DNA of 64,000 nt from Wyeomyia smithii. Lineage: Eukaryota > Arthropoda > Insecta > Diptera > Culicidae. Location: assembly GCF_029784165.1 (NCBI RefSeq), contig NC_073696.1, positions 51,465,501 through 51,529,500 on the forward strand. Reading direction: 5' to 3'. Position 1 is the stretch's first letter; each line of letters begins with the position of its first letter. Both the position numbers and the translations under genes were made by a program. The notes beneath the pieces are model-generated. The model did not search any database. It was given only the letters and a program-made list of their open reading frames with translations, and was not told where the DNA came from. This document shows positions 45,991 through 58,131 of the stretch, piece by piece.

Positions 45991-48849
45991 CTCATGTTCG
46001 CACCCAATACGCTCCCGAAAGTTCCAGATTCCACAGCTACACGGAGAACGTATCCGAAAAGCCACGGAATCCCGATTCCATTTTACCATAATCGTATTTA
46101 TCTCGAATATGATTTTGAAGCAGATTACCGATTTTGTGCCACATCTTCCCGTGTTGGTAGCACAGAAAACGGCCAGATCTTTCGATTCGACCACATTTTG
46201 AATCGATTATTGATTGTTGCTTTTGTTTAGAAATTGCCATAAATTTTGCACCCATCTACGAGCGTCTCCTCCCACTGGATGCTGGGTTGGTTGGAGCAGA
46301 ACTAATCAAACTTTTCATTTTTCCAGCGTCTGCTGCTGGAGAAACCGCATGGTTTGGTTATGATGCGAAACTACACGACAATTTCGACAGTTTTCATTGA
46401 TATGGCCAGAGACTAGCTTGAACCTTTGAAGAAAATTTGGTTTGAATTATTTAAAAATAAAACATACACATTTTCAAAGCCTAATGGTGACCTATTCAAT
46501 TAGTTTAAGTTGTGAATTAACTCGTCAACTCCAATAAACCGAAGTGACCTACGGGCCCTCAAGTTGAGTTTTTAATTTGTATTAGGATACCGCCTCCTCA
46601 TATGTGTATGTATATCACTCTCTCTATTAGTTTCCTACCTCGGGCTAGCGGTGATCCACAAAGGAAAACTACCGTATAAACAGAAAGGCTTAATGTCATT
46701 GCCATGTTTCCTCCTCCAGATCGCTAAATCCGGTTTCGTCGTCGTCGTCGTCGTCGTCGTCGTTGTCGGTGGTAGACAATTGTCGGGATGTACTGGGATA
46801 ATTCCGTGTGTGTGATTCTGCATATGTCACCCGGCAGCCCGCGTCGTTGGTGACGTGAAGCCGAGAGATTTGAGATGGAAGCTCTGTATTAAACTCTGCG
46901 TCGTCCGCTACTGGCTATGATGAGAAGAAACATTGGAACAGTCACCAGTCAGTACAGTAGGGCTGGAGGGAATCATGTTTCTCCGTTCTCTGCATAATAG
47001 ATTCTCATCTAGCTGCGGCTTCCGGACAGTGGAAACAAGTGGCAGTGATGGGCAGTAGTTTTTCTCCGAAGGAGAGTTCAACCAGTAATATACTTGCACC
47101 GTGGGTCCAATAGGATGGTCTATGAGGAAGGGGCGGGGGAATGACTCCGACATGGCACACTTACCACCCACTTTTGCCTTTTCGGTTGGCAGGAAGCTTG
47201 CCACTGACAAACATAAACACTGTCGTATCATTAAGATTTATTTTAAACATTGCCGAAAGCGCCCAGGACGGACTGCCAGCGACGGCTCACGACGAACGGA
47301 TTGAACGGCCGGGAGATTCGGTTCGTCTGTCCACCGAGTCGGACGAGGATGACGATGAGTCCGGAGACATCCGGTAGTAACAGGAGCATTACGTTTTATA
47401 CTTATTTTATTTTATTTGCTGCCACATACGACAGAAGTGTTCGGCGGAGGGGTCCATGTTTATGAATTTGACATTCCTTTATAGTCCTTGGATGGGAGCG
47501 AGAGCGTAAATTTATTTGAATTTCGTTATTGTTGTCGTATTTCCTTCTATTTGCAGAGCTAGGAAATAAGGGAGGGTCGCCGGAATGGATTCACTTGATT
47601 TCTGAAGGATGTCCACAGTGTGGAGAGATTCGTTTTTAAAGTGTATTGATATTTTTTGTCCAATTCCTATTAGATGCACGAAGAATGTTACGAGTAAGTT
47701 GAGTTGGCATAAATTATTGCAGTTTATTCTGGTTGAAGTCGATGATAGCAACACTTACTTAGCCGAACTTCAGTCACTTAGGCGCTGCTGGGCTCACTCA
47801 AGTCTCGAAGCCTGACATCCATCGTGTGGCTTCACAGGGGCAGCACAGCCTGAGTTATGTTACGAGCGTGAATAAAATAATTTCACGCCAAATGGGAACT
47901 CTACTCTTCTCGGTGGTGCCGATGGCAGCAACAACGACGACGACGACGACGATGACGGCGATGCGATGGAGTCTCGTCCAGTTGGTGACATCCGCTCATT
48001 TCGTATATAGGCATCCCAGTTCTTTATCTAGCGTCCCGACCGCTGAAGGAAGCGACGGAAGGGTGGATGATGTTTATGTTTCATGTTGCTATACCATGCT
48101 TAAATTGTATGCGATAAAAGTTATTTGCAGCTTGTATATACATATTTTAACATTAGTGGATAGGATTTTTCATTTGCGATATTGCCTGACCTTATTTTAT
48201 GCCGTATAGTTTTAGTTACGAGAAAATAGATGGCCGATAAATTGTGAGATTTCTTTGTCCTAGCGTTGTTCAATTATAAATCAGAGTTTTATGTATCAAA
48301 TTTATCGTGTTTTTAGACGATTATTATTAATTCGAATTATTTCAAGGTTATGGAGTGCAAGTTTTGAAAGATCTGAAAGTGTTAGACTCGCAGTTTCCCA
48401 ATGTGAACTAACCTTGGCATTCATCAACTATGTCCATAAGCTTCGGTTACTTTGAATTTTCAGTGAAAATTGGCCTTAAAATTATTTTTATTGTAGATGT
48501 ATCAAAATGTGATTTTAACTGAATCAGGACGAAAACATCAATTAATTTTTGATTGGAATTAGAATAAGATAGAAGTTGGATTTTGGTTAAATGTTGATTA
48601 GATTATGATTTGATTGGTATTGGTATAGAATATGAAATGGAATGAGCTGGGACCTGAATAATATATTTGGATTAAAAGCTGGCCTTGCAAACTTCGTCCC
48701 GCCTATTTGTTCTTAATTTTATTAATTTCAAACATTTCTGATTGATTCTACATTCATCCAAAGATTAACCTTGCGATTTGTTTATAGTTTGCAAATGCAT
48801 GAAGAATTAGTTATTGGATACGTTCAAACTCAAAAAACATATCGTTTGC
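45991..48849. other. No gene supported; two trinucleotide repeats
   Basis: The DNA is more complex than its left neighbour. It carries a GTC repeat at 46736-46766 and a GAC repeat at 47937-47961. Frames at 46908-47231 (minus), 47141-47377 (plus, ending in an acidic ESDEDDDESGDIR) and 47826-48209 (plus, Thr run from the GAC repeat) have no recognised domain. They might include small host exons but cannot be supported. Confidence 0.4.
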
Positions 48850-49330
48850 AATGTTTTCTAGAGAAATTACCATTTTAGAATTCGAAATGGTGTCCATTCA
48901 ATGCATCATCCCGATTACGAAAATACCCATATCGATCACTTTCGGCTGTTTTGCAGAAACGAGAAATCGTCATTTTGGATTTTGGTCTCTGGGCGTCATT
49001 TTGAGTTTGGAAAAATTCATATTGAATGGTATTCGACACCGGAAGTCACCATCTTAGAATTAAAAATGGTGTCTGTTGTCGATTTTTTACTTTTGTGTAT
49101 CATTCTGTTTTCAAAAACTTAATTGAGCTGGAAATTGGTCATTCTGAGCTTGTTTTTAAAAATCGGAAGTCAACATCTTAGAACTAAAAATGGTGTCTGT
49201 GGTAGATTTTTAGCTTCTGTGCATTATTACGATTTCGGAAATATCCATATGAGGTAGTTTTCGGACACTTTTGAATTTCAAAAAGGCATGTGGTGTCCAT
49301 TTCTGGCACCTGGGCATTGTCCTGATCCCA
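48850..49330 (+). repeat. Decayed tandem repeat, GGTCTCTGGGTATCAT family
   Basis: About four units with ATCATCCCGATTACGAAAATACC, TTGGTCTCTGGGCGTCATTT, CACCGGAAGTCACCATC and AAAATGGTGTCTG phrases, as at 13240-13970. Confidence 0.65.
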
Positions 49331-49369
49331 GAAATATAAATTCGCTAAATTTGGCTCTATTTCCTTGAT

Positions 49370-50290
49370 TGGTTCTCGCTTTATGCAGAAATTTTAGTTT
49401 CGTTTGTTTGGACCCCTTCCATCCAGTGCAGGAAGGGGTGTCGAACCACCGTTTAAAAATTTTTAACCCTTGAAAAACATTCGCGTGCGAAATTTGATTT
49501 TATTTGCTTAGCTAATAGCTAATACTATTGAAATATGGAGGAATTTGTGTTTAATTTGTATGGGCCCCTCTCTTCCAGTGGAGAGAAGAATGTCAAACTG
49601 CCCCAGAATAATTTTTGCTCCTAAAGACATCCACACGCCAAATTTGGTTCCATTTGTTTGATTATTTCTTAAATATTGCAGAAATTTGTGTTTCATTTGT
49701 ATGAGAGCCCCCCCTTCCCGAGAAGAGACGAATGTCAAACTTAACTGATAAGTTTGGTTCCAGTTTCGAACCACCATTTAATAGTTTATTACCCTCAACA
49801 ACTTCCGCGTACCAAATTTGGTTTTATTCGATTGATTATTTCCTGAGTTATGCAAAAATTTGTGTTTAATTTGTATGCACCCCCCCCCCCCTTGCACCGA
49901 AGGGAAGGGTGTCAAACTATCAAAACAAACGTAATTTTTGCTCTAAAAAATAATCACACCCCAAATTTGGTTCCATTTGTTTGATTAGTTCTTGAGTTAT
50001 GCAGAAATTTGTGTTTAATTTTGTATGCCCTAGAGTAGGAAGGGGTGCTAATCAAAAACAGAAATTTTTCTTGCCCTCAAAAACCTCCACATGCTAAATT
50101 TGGTTTCCTTTGCTAGTTTAGTTCTTGAGTTGTGCGAAAATTTGTGTTTCATTTGTATGGCACCCTTCCCTTCAAGAGGAGGAAGGGGTCTCGAACCATC
50201 ATAGAAACCTATTCCGGCCTCAAAAACCCCTACATAAAAATTTCCACGTCGATCTTTTCAGCAGTTTTCAAGTCTATATAGATCAGACAG
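49370..50290 (+). repeat. Tandem repeat of 135-170 base units with C-rich segment
   Basis: The phrase AAATTTGTGTTTAATTTGTATG begins units near 49545, 49685, 49857, 50004 and 50139 (one more decayed at 49393). It is followed by a C/G hairpin-like CCCTTCC...GGAAGGGGTGTC, then CAAATTTGGTTCCATTTG. The array ends with CAGTTTTCAAGTCTATATAGATCAGACAGG, like the end of 14490-16015. Confidence 0.75.
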
Positions 50291-50309
50291 GCTTAACTGC
50301 ATTTTTATA

Positions 50310-50810
50310 TGTTCAAATTGTGTTCAGATTCGATTCGGATTGGTTTTCAATTCGATTTGGATTGGATTAGAATTTGAGTCGAATTTAAAGTGGATTTAGA
50401 TTTAGATTAGGTTAAGTTTGAAGTTGAATTCAGAGGACTCGAATTAGATTTAGATTGGATTGGTTTTTGGATTTGGATTAAGTTTCGACTGAATTTTAAT
50501 TTCGAATATATTTAATTTAAACTGGAGTTGGGTTGAATTTCAATTGAATTTTGTATTGGATTTTGATTGTATCTTATATGAATTAAACCTCTAGTGCCCA
50601 AATGCCGCCTTTTGGCGGGTCTAGTAAAGCATCAAAAATACTTAAAAAATGAATATAATGATCCATAGTGATTTTACCGTAGCCCGTCTAGAAATTAACT
50701 TGGACACTAGAGGGTTAAGATTGTGTTTTGATTGGATTTTTACTGGATTATGATTGGATTTGGGCAGGAATGGAACAGGATTTGTATTGAATTTGAATGG
50801 ACAAGGCCCG
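50310..50810 (+). repeat. GGATTT-type simple DNA, block 1
   Basis: Irregular GGATTTGGATT/GAATTTGATT strings without a fixed period, interrupted by a TTAA-flanked MITE at 50587-50714. It is the first part of a cryptically simple tract that resumes at 52920. Confidence 0.7.
50587..50714. mobile_element. TTAA-flanked MITE, copy 1
   Basis: TTAA at 50583-50586 and 50715-50718. The ends are inverted repeats (left ACCTCTAGTGCCCAAATG; right, reversed, CCCTCTAGTGTCCAAG), and a GCCGCCTTTTGGCGGG hairpin lies near the left end. Copy 2 is at 53339-53479. piggyBac-like by its TTAA; non-autonomous. Confidence 0.8.
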
Positions 50811-51591
50811 CTGATAAAACACGCACAAGTTTTATCTCTACGTGAAGCTTAACTAATTTATGCTGTTTTCCCTCAAATAATATTAGTATATTCAGTGAGT
50901 TTCAATGTTACATAGTTGCTGGTTACCGGAACAGTGGAAAAAGGAGTGACTAGGACATTTTAAGCAAGCTAGACCGTAGAGGCAAAAACATCATATCAAG
51001 AAGACTTGCATCTCTGGATCGATCCCTTACAAATGGTAAGCGTCCAATCAAACAGCGCACTCCATCCATTAAAGGTGGAAGTTTGTAATGAAAGTGCTGG
51101 TGATTGCATCGCTGCGAAGACAGAGTGTGCGTGTGTGGTAATCCAGCCTGTGCGTTCGGCTTGCATTCGCAAAGTCCTGCACACACACTAGCATGCGCAG
51201 TTCTACTTTTACCCAAAAGACTGCGCAGCCAAAAGTGTCGCTCAATCTCTGGCAGAGTTCCCAGTCTTCTGATGTTTTTGGTAGAAGTGTGTGTATAAAA
51301 AAGTTGCGCATATAATTCACTTATATTTTTCACTCATATTATGCATATTTTCCACTCATATATTGCGGGCGCGTTAGGCAATCCCATTCTACCATTTTAC
51401 GAACTGCTGAGGTAGGATACACGGTATTTGCTGTTCCATATTTTCAGTGAAAATATTATCCATGAGTTTAAATCTGAATGGTTTCTGTTTCGCTCAACCT
51501 GTGAATCGTCGCATCAGGGTTCTCCGATTTTTCCACTTTTTGCCGATAACGTTCGTGGTTGCGGTAGATGCGTGACTGTTTGGATGATCTG

Positions 51592-52290
51592 TTTAGATGA
51601 CTTTATGCGATGAATAGTCGTAGAAAAGAGCGACACGTCTGTGCAAGCGCTGCAATGTTTTTGTAATAACCTATTTCAATTCATGTTTTCAGCCGCTGAA
51701 TGAAGCACAACAACGTAAAATTTGCACGGGATGAGTAAAGCGAATGTTTTTATTGATACGGTTTATTTTAACGGACACTTTTTACATGTTTTTTGAATTC
51801 ATTTTTATCATTTTTTGCGTATTCCACGTTAAAAATTTGAAAATTTCAGCTATGAAAAGCAGTCAACCGAGATCTTCATTACATACCTCTTGTTGCATTT
51901 TATAATTCATTTTTATTAATCTCACATTATACATGATCATATTTACAATGTTTAGATGACTTTATCAATGGTTGCGCTGCGACTTATTTCAATAATTGTT
52001 TTCAGCCGCCGAAAGCAGCACAATAACTACTATTTAAATGTCCATTATATGTTCATCTATTCTATTTTAGCACAACTTGACGGATAATTACCATATGTTT
52101 TTCGAATCTATTTTTAATATATCTTTTGTGTTTTATGCGTTAAAAATTCAAATATTTCAGCTATTGAAGGCAGCCAACTAAGATTTTTTTACATTCCATA
52201 GTACTTCTTATTGTATTTCAGAATTCATCTTCATTAATCTCATCTCTATATGTAAAGGATCATATCTATATTTTTATATAAATCCAATCA
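51592..52290 (+). repeat. Tandem duplication, period about 361 bases
   Basis: TGTTTAGATGACTTTAT occurs at about 51592 and 51953. Both halves then share, in order, TTTCAGCCGC(T/C)GAA, (A)GCACAACAA-like text, TTTTTG(C/T)GT, GTTAAAAATT, ATTTCAGCTAT, AAGGCAG/AAGCAG and TTCATTAATCTCA-like text. The halves are well diverged, so the duplication is old. Confidence 0.65.
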
Positions 52291-52679
52291 AATTATGGTC
52301 ATATCACTTATCAAAGTGAATCCTGATCAAAAACCCACCCCACTAACAAAAATTCCGTGGTCTTTGTAGGGATGCAGAGGTATACTCGATCTGTAACAAA
52401 GCAAAGACTACATTCTAACATTTCTTCCATATTGCAGGTTTCGCGCGTCACTAGCACAACTCGAAATTCCTAGCTCCAAGTAAAACAGGATTGAAAAGTT
52501 GGAGTTTAAAATTAACCATGAGCAAGTTCAAATCTATTTTTACTATCTTTGGAGCATGCTTTTGATTTCAAATCCAAAGACGCATAAGCTTATAACTCAG
52601 TTTTTTTTTTGTAAATTTTGAAATAACCTTTTGTGGAATAAAACTTAATCATATGATCATCATCATTTGACTGCAAAAA

Positions 52680-52910
52680 AATTTTTTTGAGTTGTGCCGG
52701 TGTTGTACGAAACCGACGATATCCCCACCTGACTGTCAGGACGTGGCCGGCGCCGTTATTGGTCTATAAAATATCGGGTCATTGAATGATGCACAGTGAG
52801 AAAGAGCTACCACTGTCAGTCTTTCTTTCAGTTGATTCATTGTGCATGTTGAGTGGCTCGGACCCATCACGGAGTAGAAACCATTGATATGTACAGTCAG
52901 AACTAAGTTA
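52680..52910 (+). other. Distinct GC-richer insert of unknown type
   Basis: A sharply bounded, GC-richer block (GTGCCGGTGTTGTACGAAACC, GACGTGGCCGGCGCCG) with a TATA-like TCTATAAAAT at about 52764, set in simple AT-rich DNA. It could be a fragment of an LTR or another promoter-bearing repeat; no paired copy is seen in the window. Confidence 0.35.
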
Positions 52911-52914
52911 AGCT

Positions 52915-54258
52915 AAGCTAAGCTGTATTGGATTGTGATTGAATTTAATTGAATTTGGGTGGAATTAGGATTTTGATTGAAATGGATAGATTTTGATTGG
53001 ATTTGGACTAAATTGAGATTGAATTTTGGCTGAATGGAATTAGATTTCGATTGAATTTGGAATTAATTTGGATTTCAACTGGATTTTGACTGGAGTATGG
53101 TTCGATTTTTGTTGGGTTTGTATTAGATTTGGATTGAATTTTGATTTTGATTGGATTTTAATTGGATAAAGATTGTAATGCTTTAGATTGCCGGTGGACT
53201 AAGACTGAATTTGAGCCGGATTGGGTTTGATTTTTTTTTGGATTTTGATTGGATTTGGATTGTGTTTGGAATGAATTTGAATAGTATATGGATTTAGTTT
53301 TGAATTACATGAATTAAATTGGATTTGAATTGAATTAACCTTCTAGTGCCCAATGCCGCCTTTTGGCGGGCTTTAGTCAAACCTCTACAAAGCTTCAATC
53401 AATACTTAAAAAGTGTTCATAATGATTAATAGTGATTTTACCAAAGCCCGTCTAGAAATTAACTTTGGCACTAGAGGGTTTAATTTATACTGGGTTTGTA
53501 TTGGATTCAATTTAGATTTTCATTGAATTTGGATTGATCTAGTACTGAATGTGGAGTTAGATTGGATTATATTTAATTTTGATTTGCGTTGGAGTTGTTT
53601 AGATTTTGATTTGAATTGATTGGATTTTGGAAGGATTGGGATTGGATAGAATTCGGATTGGACAGATTTAAACTAGATTCATTTTGAAGTTGGATTTGGG
53701 ATCATGGGGAATTTTGATTGAAATTGGTATCAGATCAAGATTTATATTAGATTTAAATGTTAGGATTTGGACTGGATTTTGATAAGATTTGATTTGGAAT
53801 GAATTAGAATCTAAGTAGCATAGGAAAAAATCGGGTTGGATTGGAATTAGAGTAAGTTTTTGATCGAATTTGTATTAAGTTACGATTGTTTGTAGGCATG
53901 ATTTGGGATGTATTTGGATTTTATTAGGATTTCAGCAATAAAGGATAGGAGCTTGAATAGGATTTAGATTCGATGAGATTAGAATCATATGGGATGAGAT
54001 TAGTTTCAAATTGGATGTGGATTGGTTTTGGATTGCATTTATGCAGGATTTGGATTGCATTAGACTTGTATTGGAATTGGGCAGGATTTGGAATCCAAAT
54101 AGATTGAGATTGAATTACAATTTGTTAGGTACAGGATAAGAAATAGAGCAGCGTTGGGTTAGGACTTGATTTGAATTTGAATATCATTTGGATTAGAGTT
54201 GGATTGGATTTGAATGGGATTTGGAACCAGAATGGATTTTGATTTAAATTAGATTATC
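52915..54258 (+). repeat. GGATTT-type simple DNA, block 2
   Basis: About 1.3 kb of irregular TTGGATT/GAATTTGATTGG strings on the plus strand, with strong strand asymmetry (G and T rich, C poor). MITE copy 2 sits inside. It has no fixed unit, so slippage plus mutation is the likely origin. Confidence 0.75.
53339..53479. mobile_element. TTAA-flanked MITE, copy 2
   Basis: TTAA at 53335-53338 and 53480-53483. The ends are CCTTCTAGTGCCCAATG and, reversed, CCCTCTAGTGCCAAAG, with the GCCGCCTTTTGGCGGGC hairpin. It differs from copy 1 by an extra 13 or so internal bases and scattered substitutions, so the two are separate insertions of one family. Confidence 0.8.
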
Positions 54259-54261
54259 TTT

Positions 54262-54330
54262 TCTCTGTGTGGACTCATCACTGCGACCAGAGTTATTTCA
54301 ATCTATTGTGATATTGCTCATATGTTTTTT
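54262..54330 (+). repeat. Short dispersed repeat (partner of 15165-15230)
   Basis: GACTCATCACTGCGACCAGAG and TGTGATATTGCTC are the reverse complement of the 15165-15230 repeat. Confidence 0.6.
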
Positions 54331-55059
54331 AGTTTTTATCCCAACGATATCGCCAAAGTAAAATTCCCTGGAGAGAAACTTCACCTTACTTTCCTCTCTG
54401 GCTACACAATCCGTTTTTGAAAACAAAAATCGTTGTTTCCGTTTGCTTTTTAGTAGTGAAAATTACAGAATACTCGTTTGTTTTGATAGCTGGTATGTGT
54501 GGCAATTTTTTTATTTGCGAATTTGCGCAAGTTTTTATCGAATTCTGTATTTTTTGCATGGGGGGTTAAGGTTTTGTGACCAAATACTACGAGAGGTAAG
54601 GAGTCTGTGAGAACCATGAAAAGAAGCTACGTCGTGTAAGTGTGCTTCTTTAAGCGTCGTACACAAATTATGTAACGCTAAAAATCCAAATTTAAGACCC
54701 CCTTTCTCTGCCCATGTAACTCTTATGGACTTTTCCCTACCTAAGCCGCTTTAATAAGACCAAGAAGGTCTAGGTAAATGAATGAATAAGTACAATTATA
54801 AATACAAATTATCTTGTACTTTAACACAGTTGGCTGCGAAGTTTGTATCAAATATACTTACGAGGAGGGGGTATTTTATCCAATGTTTCAAGAAAAATCA
54901 ACAATAAAAAAAATAAGAAAATAACATTTCGCTCATCGTTAATAAATTAGACGGATTTTAGAAATGGTCTCCAATAACTGCAATCGGATGTGTTTCAATA
55001 GCCTTAGATATGTCAATAGAAGCTTCTTTCATACCCATATAGTTTTTATGCATTAAATC

Positions 55060-55210
55060 GAGTTCGTCAGACCATCGTTGCCAATTGTACAGTTTTTTTT
55101 GGAAACGTACAGATTTTTTCGTTTCTTCGGTACAGATTCTGTACTGTACAGTTTACAGATTTTTGTAAAAAAGTACAGAACAGTACAGATTTTTGAAATG
55201 GCTAGAAAAG
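55060..55210. repeat. GTACAGATTTTT repeat cluster
   Basis: The motif GTACAGATTTTT or a close variant occurs several times in both orientations around a central TCTGTACTGTACAG palindrome, and again near 55415. Probably a decayed MITE. Confidence 0.45.
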
Positions 55211-55774
55211 ATTAGACTAACCTTTTTAACATATTCAGTAACAATACAATGAACACGATCTCGCAATCTAAAAGTTCCATAGACAAACGAGCTAGTAATT
55301 CAGAGAGTCAACTTAGTCACAGTTTTCTCAAAACAATGAGCAACATCATTGAAGTTGTTTTCTCACAGATTTACAAAATAAACAACTATGTTCCAATGGA
55401 ACAGATTTTGGTACAGATTTTTGTCCGAAATAGTACTATACTCACAGAGGCAACTCGTAGGTATTGAACCTACCAGTTTAACTACAAATTATGAAAATTA
55501 AACTAGGCAGCAGTGATCACAATCATGTCAGCGAAAATACATAAGTCATTATTCATTTTGTGCTGTTTAAAAATAAAACTAAAAAAATAATAAATAATTA
55601 TAAATTTGGATTGGGAATTTTTTTTTGTTGATACAAAGTGTTTACAGGATGAAATAATCAACCAATAAAGAATTCATCCTCAAAACTACTGTTTCTTGAG
55701 AAAATGATATATTTGAATAGGTGTAACATGGTCAATGCTTCGTCGCCCATACCGCAGCGGGCTTTTATTAGTAA

Positions 55775-55870
55775 CTAGCTGAATGTTCCCGGATTTGCTC
55801 GTGTTAAAATTTCTGCTTTTTCTATAGTTTCCTATATTTTTATATATTTTTGGCCAACCTCTCATTTCAA
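55775..55870 (+). repeat. Decayed repeat end (TTCCCGGATTTGCTCGTG)
   Basis: ACTAGCTGAATGTTCCCGGATTTGCTCGTG resembles the entry end of the same decayed family whose other end (GACAGACAGACA) is at 15960. Only one end is seen here. Confidence 0.35.
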
Positions 55871-56504
55871 ATATTTATTTCTATTTCAGTTACAAACTTG
55901 TGCATATGCCACATTTTTCGTTTCTCCATCAGGAGCTAAAATTAATAAAATAATTATAATAATATATAATGTTGACGAACTGCTCGAAGAGCATCGAACA
56001 GAATATAGAAGCATTTACCTTCGATTCCTTCGCAAAAAGTAAATTCTTGTCTGATCGTCATTTCTTTTTATTTCTTTTTTTTTCTTCATTCATATACTCT
56101 TCTCAACAGTTTCAAATATTGTTTTTCTAAGAATTTCAAAGTTATTCACTGATTTGAAACTAAGTTTTGCGATGTGAATGAAAATTGAAGTATAAATCTG
56201 CATGTTATTTTTGTTGTTTTTGAGTTTCGAAATTATGTTCTTCGTAATCATATCACTAGATTCATTCATTGAAGTTTTTCAAACACTGTTAAATTTTTCC
56301 AGTGTTGTATGTGGAACTTATACCACAAGAGATCAAAATAATGGTCGCAGAGGTCCAAATCTTACAAAAAAACTGTACCGTAATGAAGTATAGGTACTCA
56401 TAAATGCAAAAACATAATTATGCAGCGACACGTCCATACATAGATGCAGATGCAACCTGAGACGCTAAGCAAAAAATAAATTTCAAATCCAAATTAGTGT
56501 AGGT

Positions 56505-56590
56505 AACGTCTTCGGCAGTTCTACTTCGGCAGGTTTTTCCATAAAACTGCGGCAGAAAACCGGCCGAAGAAAACCACTGCCGGAGACGTT
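56505..56590. repeat. 86-base hairpin
   Basis: AACGTC..CGGCAGT..CTTCGGC.GGTTTT pairs with AAAACCGGCCGAAG..ACTGCCG..GACGTT across a short centre (CATAAAACTGCGGCAG). The stem is long and imperfect. It could be a tiny MITE or a hairpin RNA precursor; there is no evidence of expression. Confidence 0.65.
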
Positions 56591-56774
56591 CGACACCCTA
56601 TATCTTTGATTACTTTTCAGTTTTATTTTTAAATAGTACAGAGAGAATGACTTGCGTTTTTTCGCGAACAATCATCATTACTTCTCCAAGATATGATTTT
56701 AAGAATTTTGTGGTTGGAAAAGTAGGTTCAAAGTCCACGAGTCACCACTGGTTTGTATTAATCCGAAAAAAAAT

Positions 56775-56870
56775 AAAAATACCGGTTTTTTACCGGTTTT
56801 ACCGGTTTTTATTTTTATGAATACCGAAATACCGGTTTTTCAAAAAGTCGGTAATACCGACCACCCTAAT
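56775..56870. repeat. ACCGGTTTTT motif cluster
   Basis: TACCGGTTTT occurs four times in about 60 bases, followed by TCGGTAATACCGACCACCC. It is a repeat fragment of unknown class. Confidence 0.6.
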
Positions 56871-58131
56871 TTTTATAAAAAAAAAACAGAAAATTTAGTT
56901 CAGCACCTAATAGTTTAAATATTTCAGTAAAAGTCCATGCTGATTTCACTAGTAAAATAATTTAACGTGTATTCTTCGACTCTCTAGAATGAGTGTTTCC
57001 TAATTGTTTAATTTCGCTACCTTATTACAATGTGTCAATTACCCAGAACGGAAAAAACAATCTTGAAAATTACCCACCATGCCAAAAGTTCCCAATTAGC
57101 GGGACACGATTCGCCCATTGGTGTGACCTGTGCCCGCGGGGTTCGGGTCCGATGCGCGGGTCAGCTGACATCACGGCACAAGTGCCATTCGTGTGTCACT
57201 GACAAATTAAGGGAACATCATCTGGATATTTACGATAATTAAAATTTATTTTCATTATTTTAATGATTTACATATAATTATAATTGATGGATAGTTTTTG
57301 TCTGCTGGTCATGTCGGAGCTCTCACTTTAATTTTGCCTGGCAGAGCAGAGCCGGGGCCACTTGATGTTTGCTGAGTACCGTGGCGTGGCTATTTCGGAA
57401 GCCCATTTGACAAACGGAAAAATGAACAACCCAATCGCGACTGATTGTGCACTTTGGCTGTTGCTACCGCTGCTGCTGGTCGTCTGGCTCAAAGTTCACA
57501 TACGCTGCTGCCTGCACTGGAGGATGCACTCTGGCGTGGCGTACGGAGTGTGTCGGACAACGCGAATGCAGCTCGGTGCGCACTTACCTGTCAGGAACTG
57601 ATACACATACACGGTAATTTATAGCTGCATCAATGTTATTGCCAGAGCAAGGTGTTAATTGAGTGATATGTAGCTAATTAAAAATTATTGCTGCTCATTT
57701 ATGTGCTTTCGATGCCCTGCCCGGTCTCTCTACCCCGTTGAGTCCCTGGGCGCACAATGCAGCGGTAATGGACGATGGTTTATGAACGTCCGGGAAATGG
57801 TAATAAATTGCACCGAATGGCAAGGCCGATTTTTATCGTTCTAGCCACTGGATATCGGATACTGTCTTTTGCTCAGGTAATGAGAAATTGGCAGTTAAGA
57901 GATACGCGGTAATTGGCTTGGCTTGGACACTTTTTGACCCATTGAACTGCGGCAGTTACAAGAAATGCGTAAGCACTAAATTACTTTTAATTTATTTTTA
58001 CAAACTTGAATCGGATTAACACAGCGCCATTTCATATTCCATAACAGAGGAAAAGAACTAACCTTCGAACAAAGTACTATTCCATTACCGAAAACCCTCC
58101 GGTTCGGACAGGACAAAATTCGTGTTGCACT

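Noticed and set aside
46037..46255. A transposase-like basic frame on the minus strand
   Set aside because: There is no catalytic or DNA-binding motif, and an overlapping plus-strand frame is equally open.
47826..48209. 127-codon frame with a Thr run
   Set aside because: The Thr run is a GAC trinucleotide repeat; the remainder shows no domain or conserved pattern.
49370..50290. CRISPR-like array
   Set aside because: Units are degenerate tandem repeats without unique spacers, and the DNA is eukaryotic.
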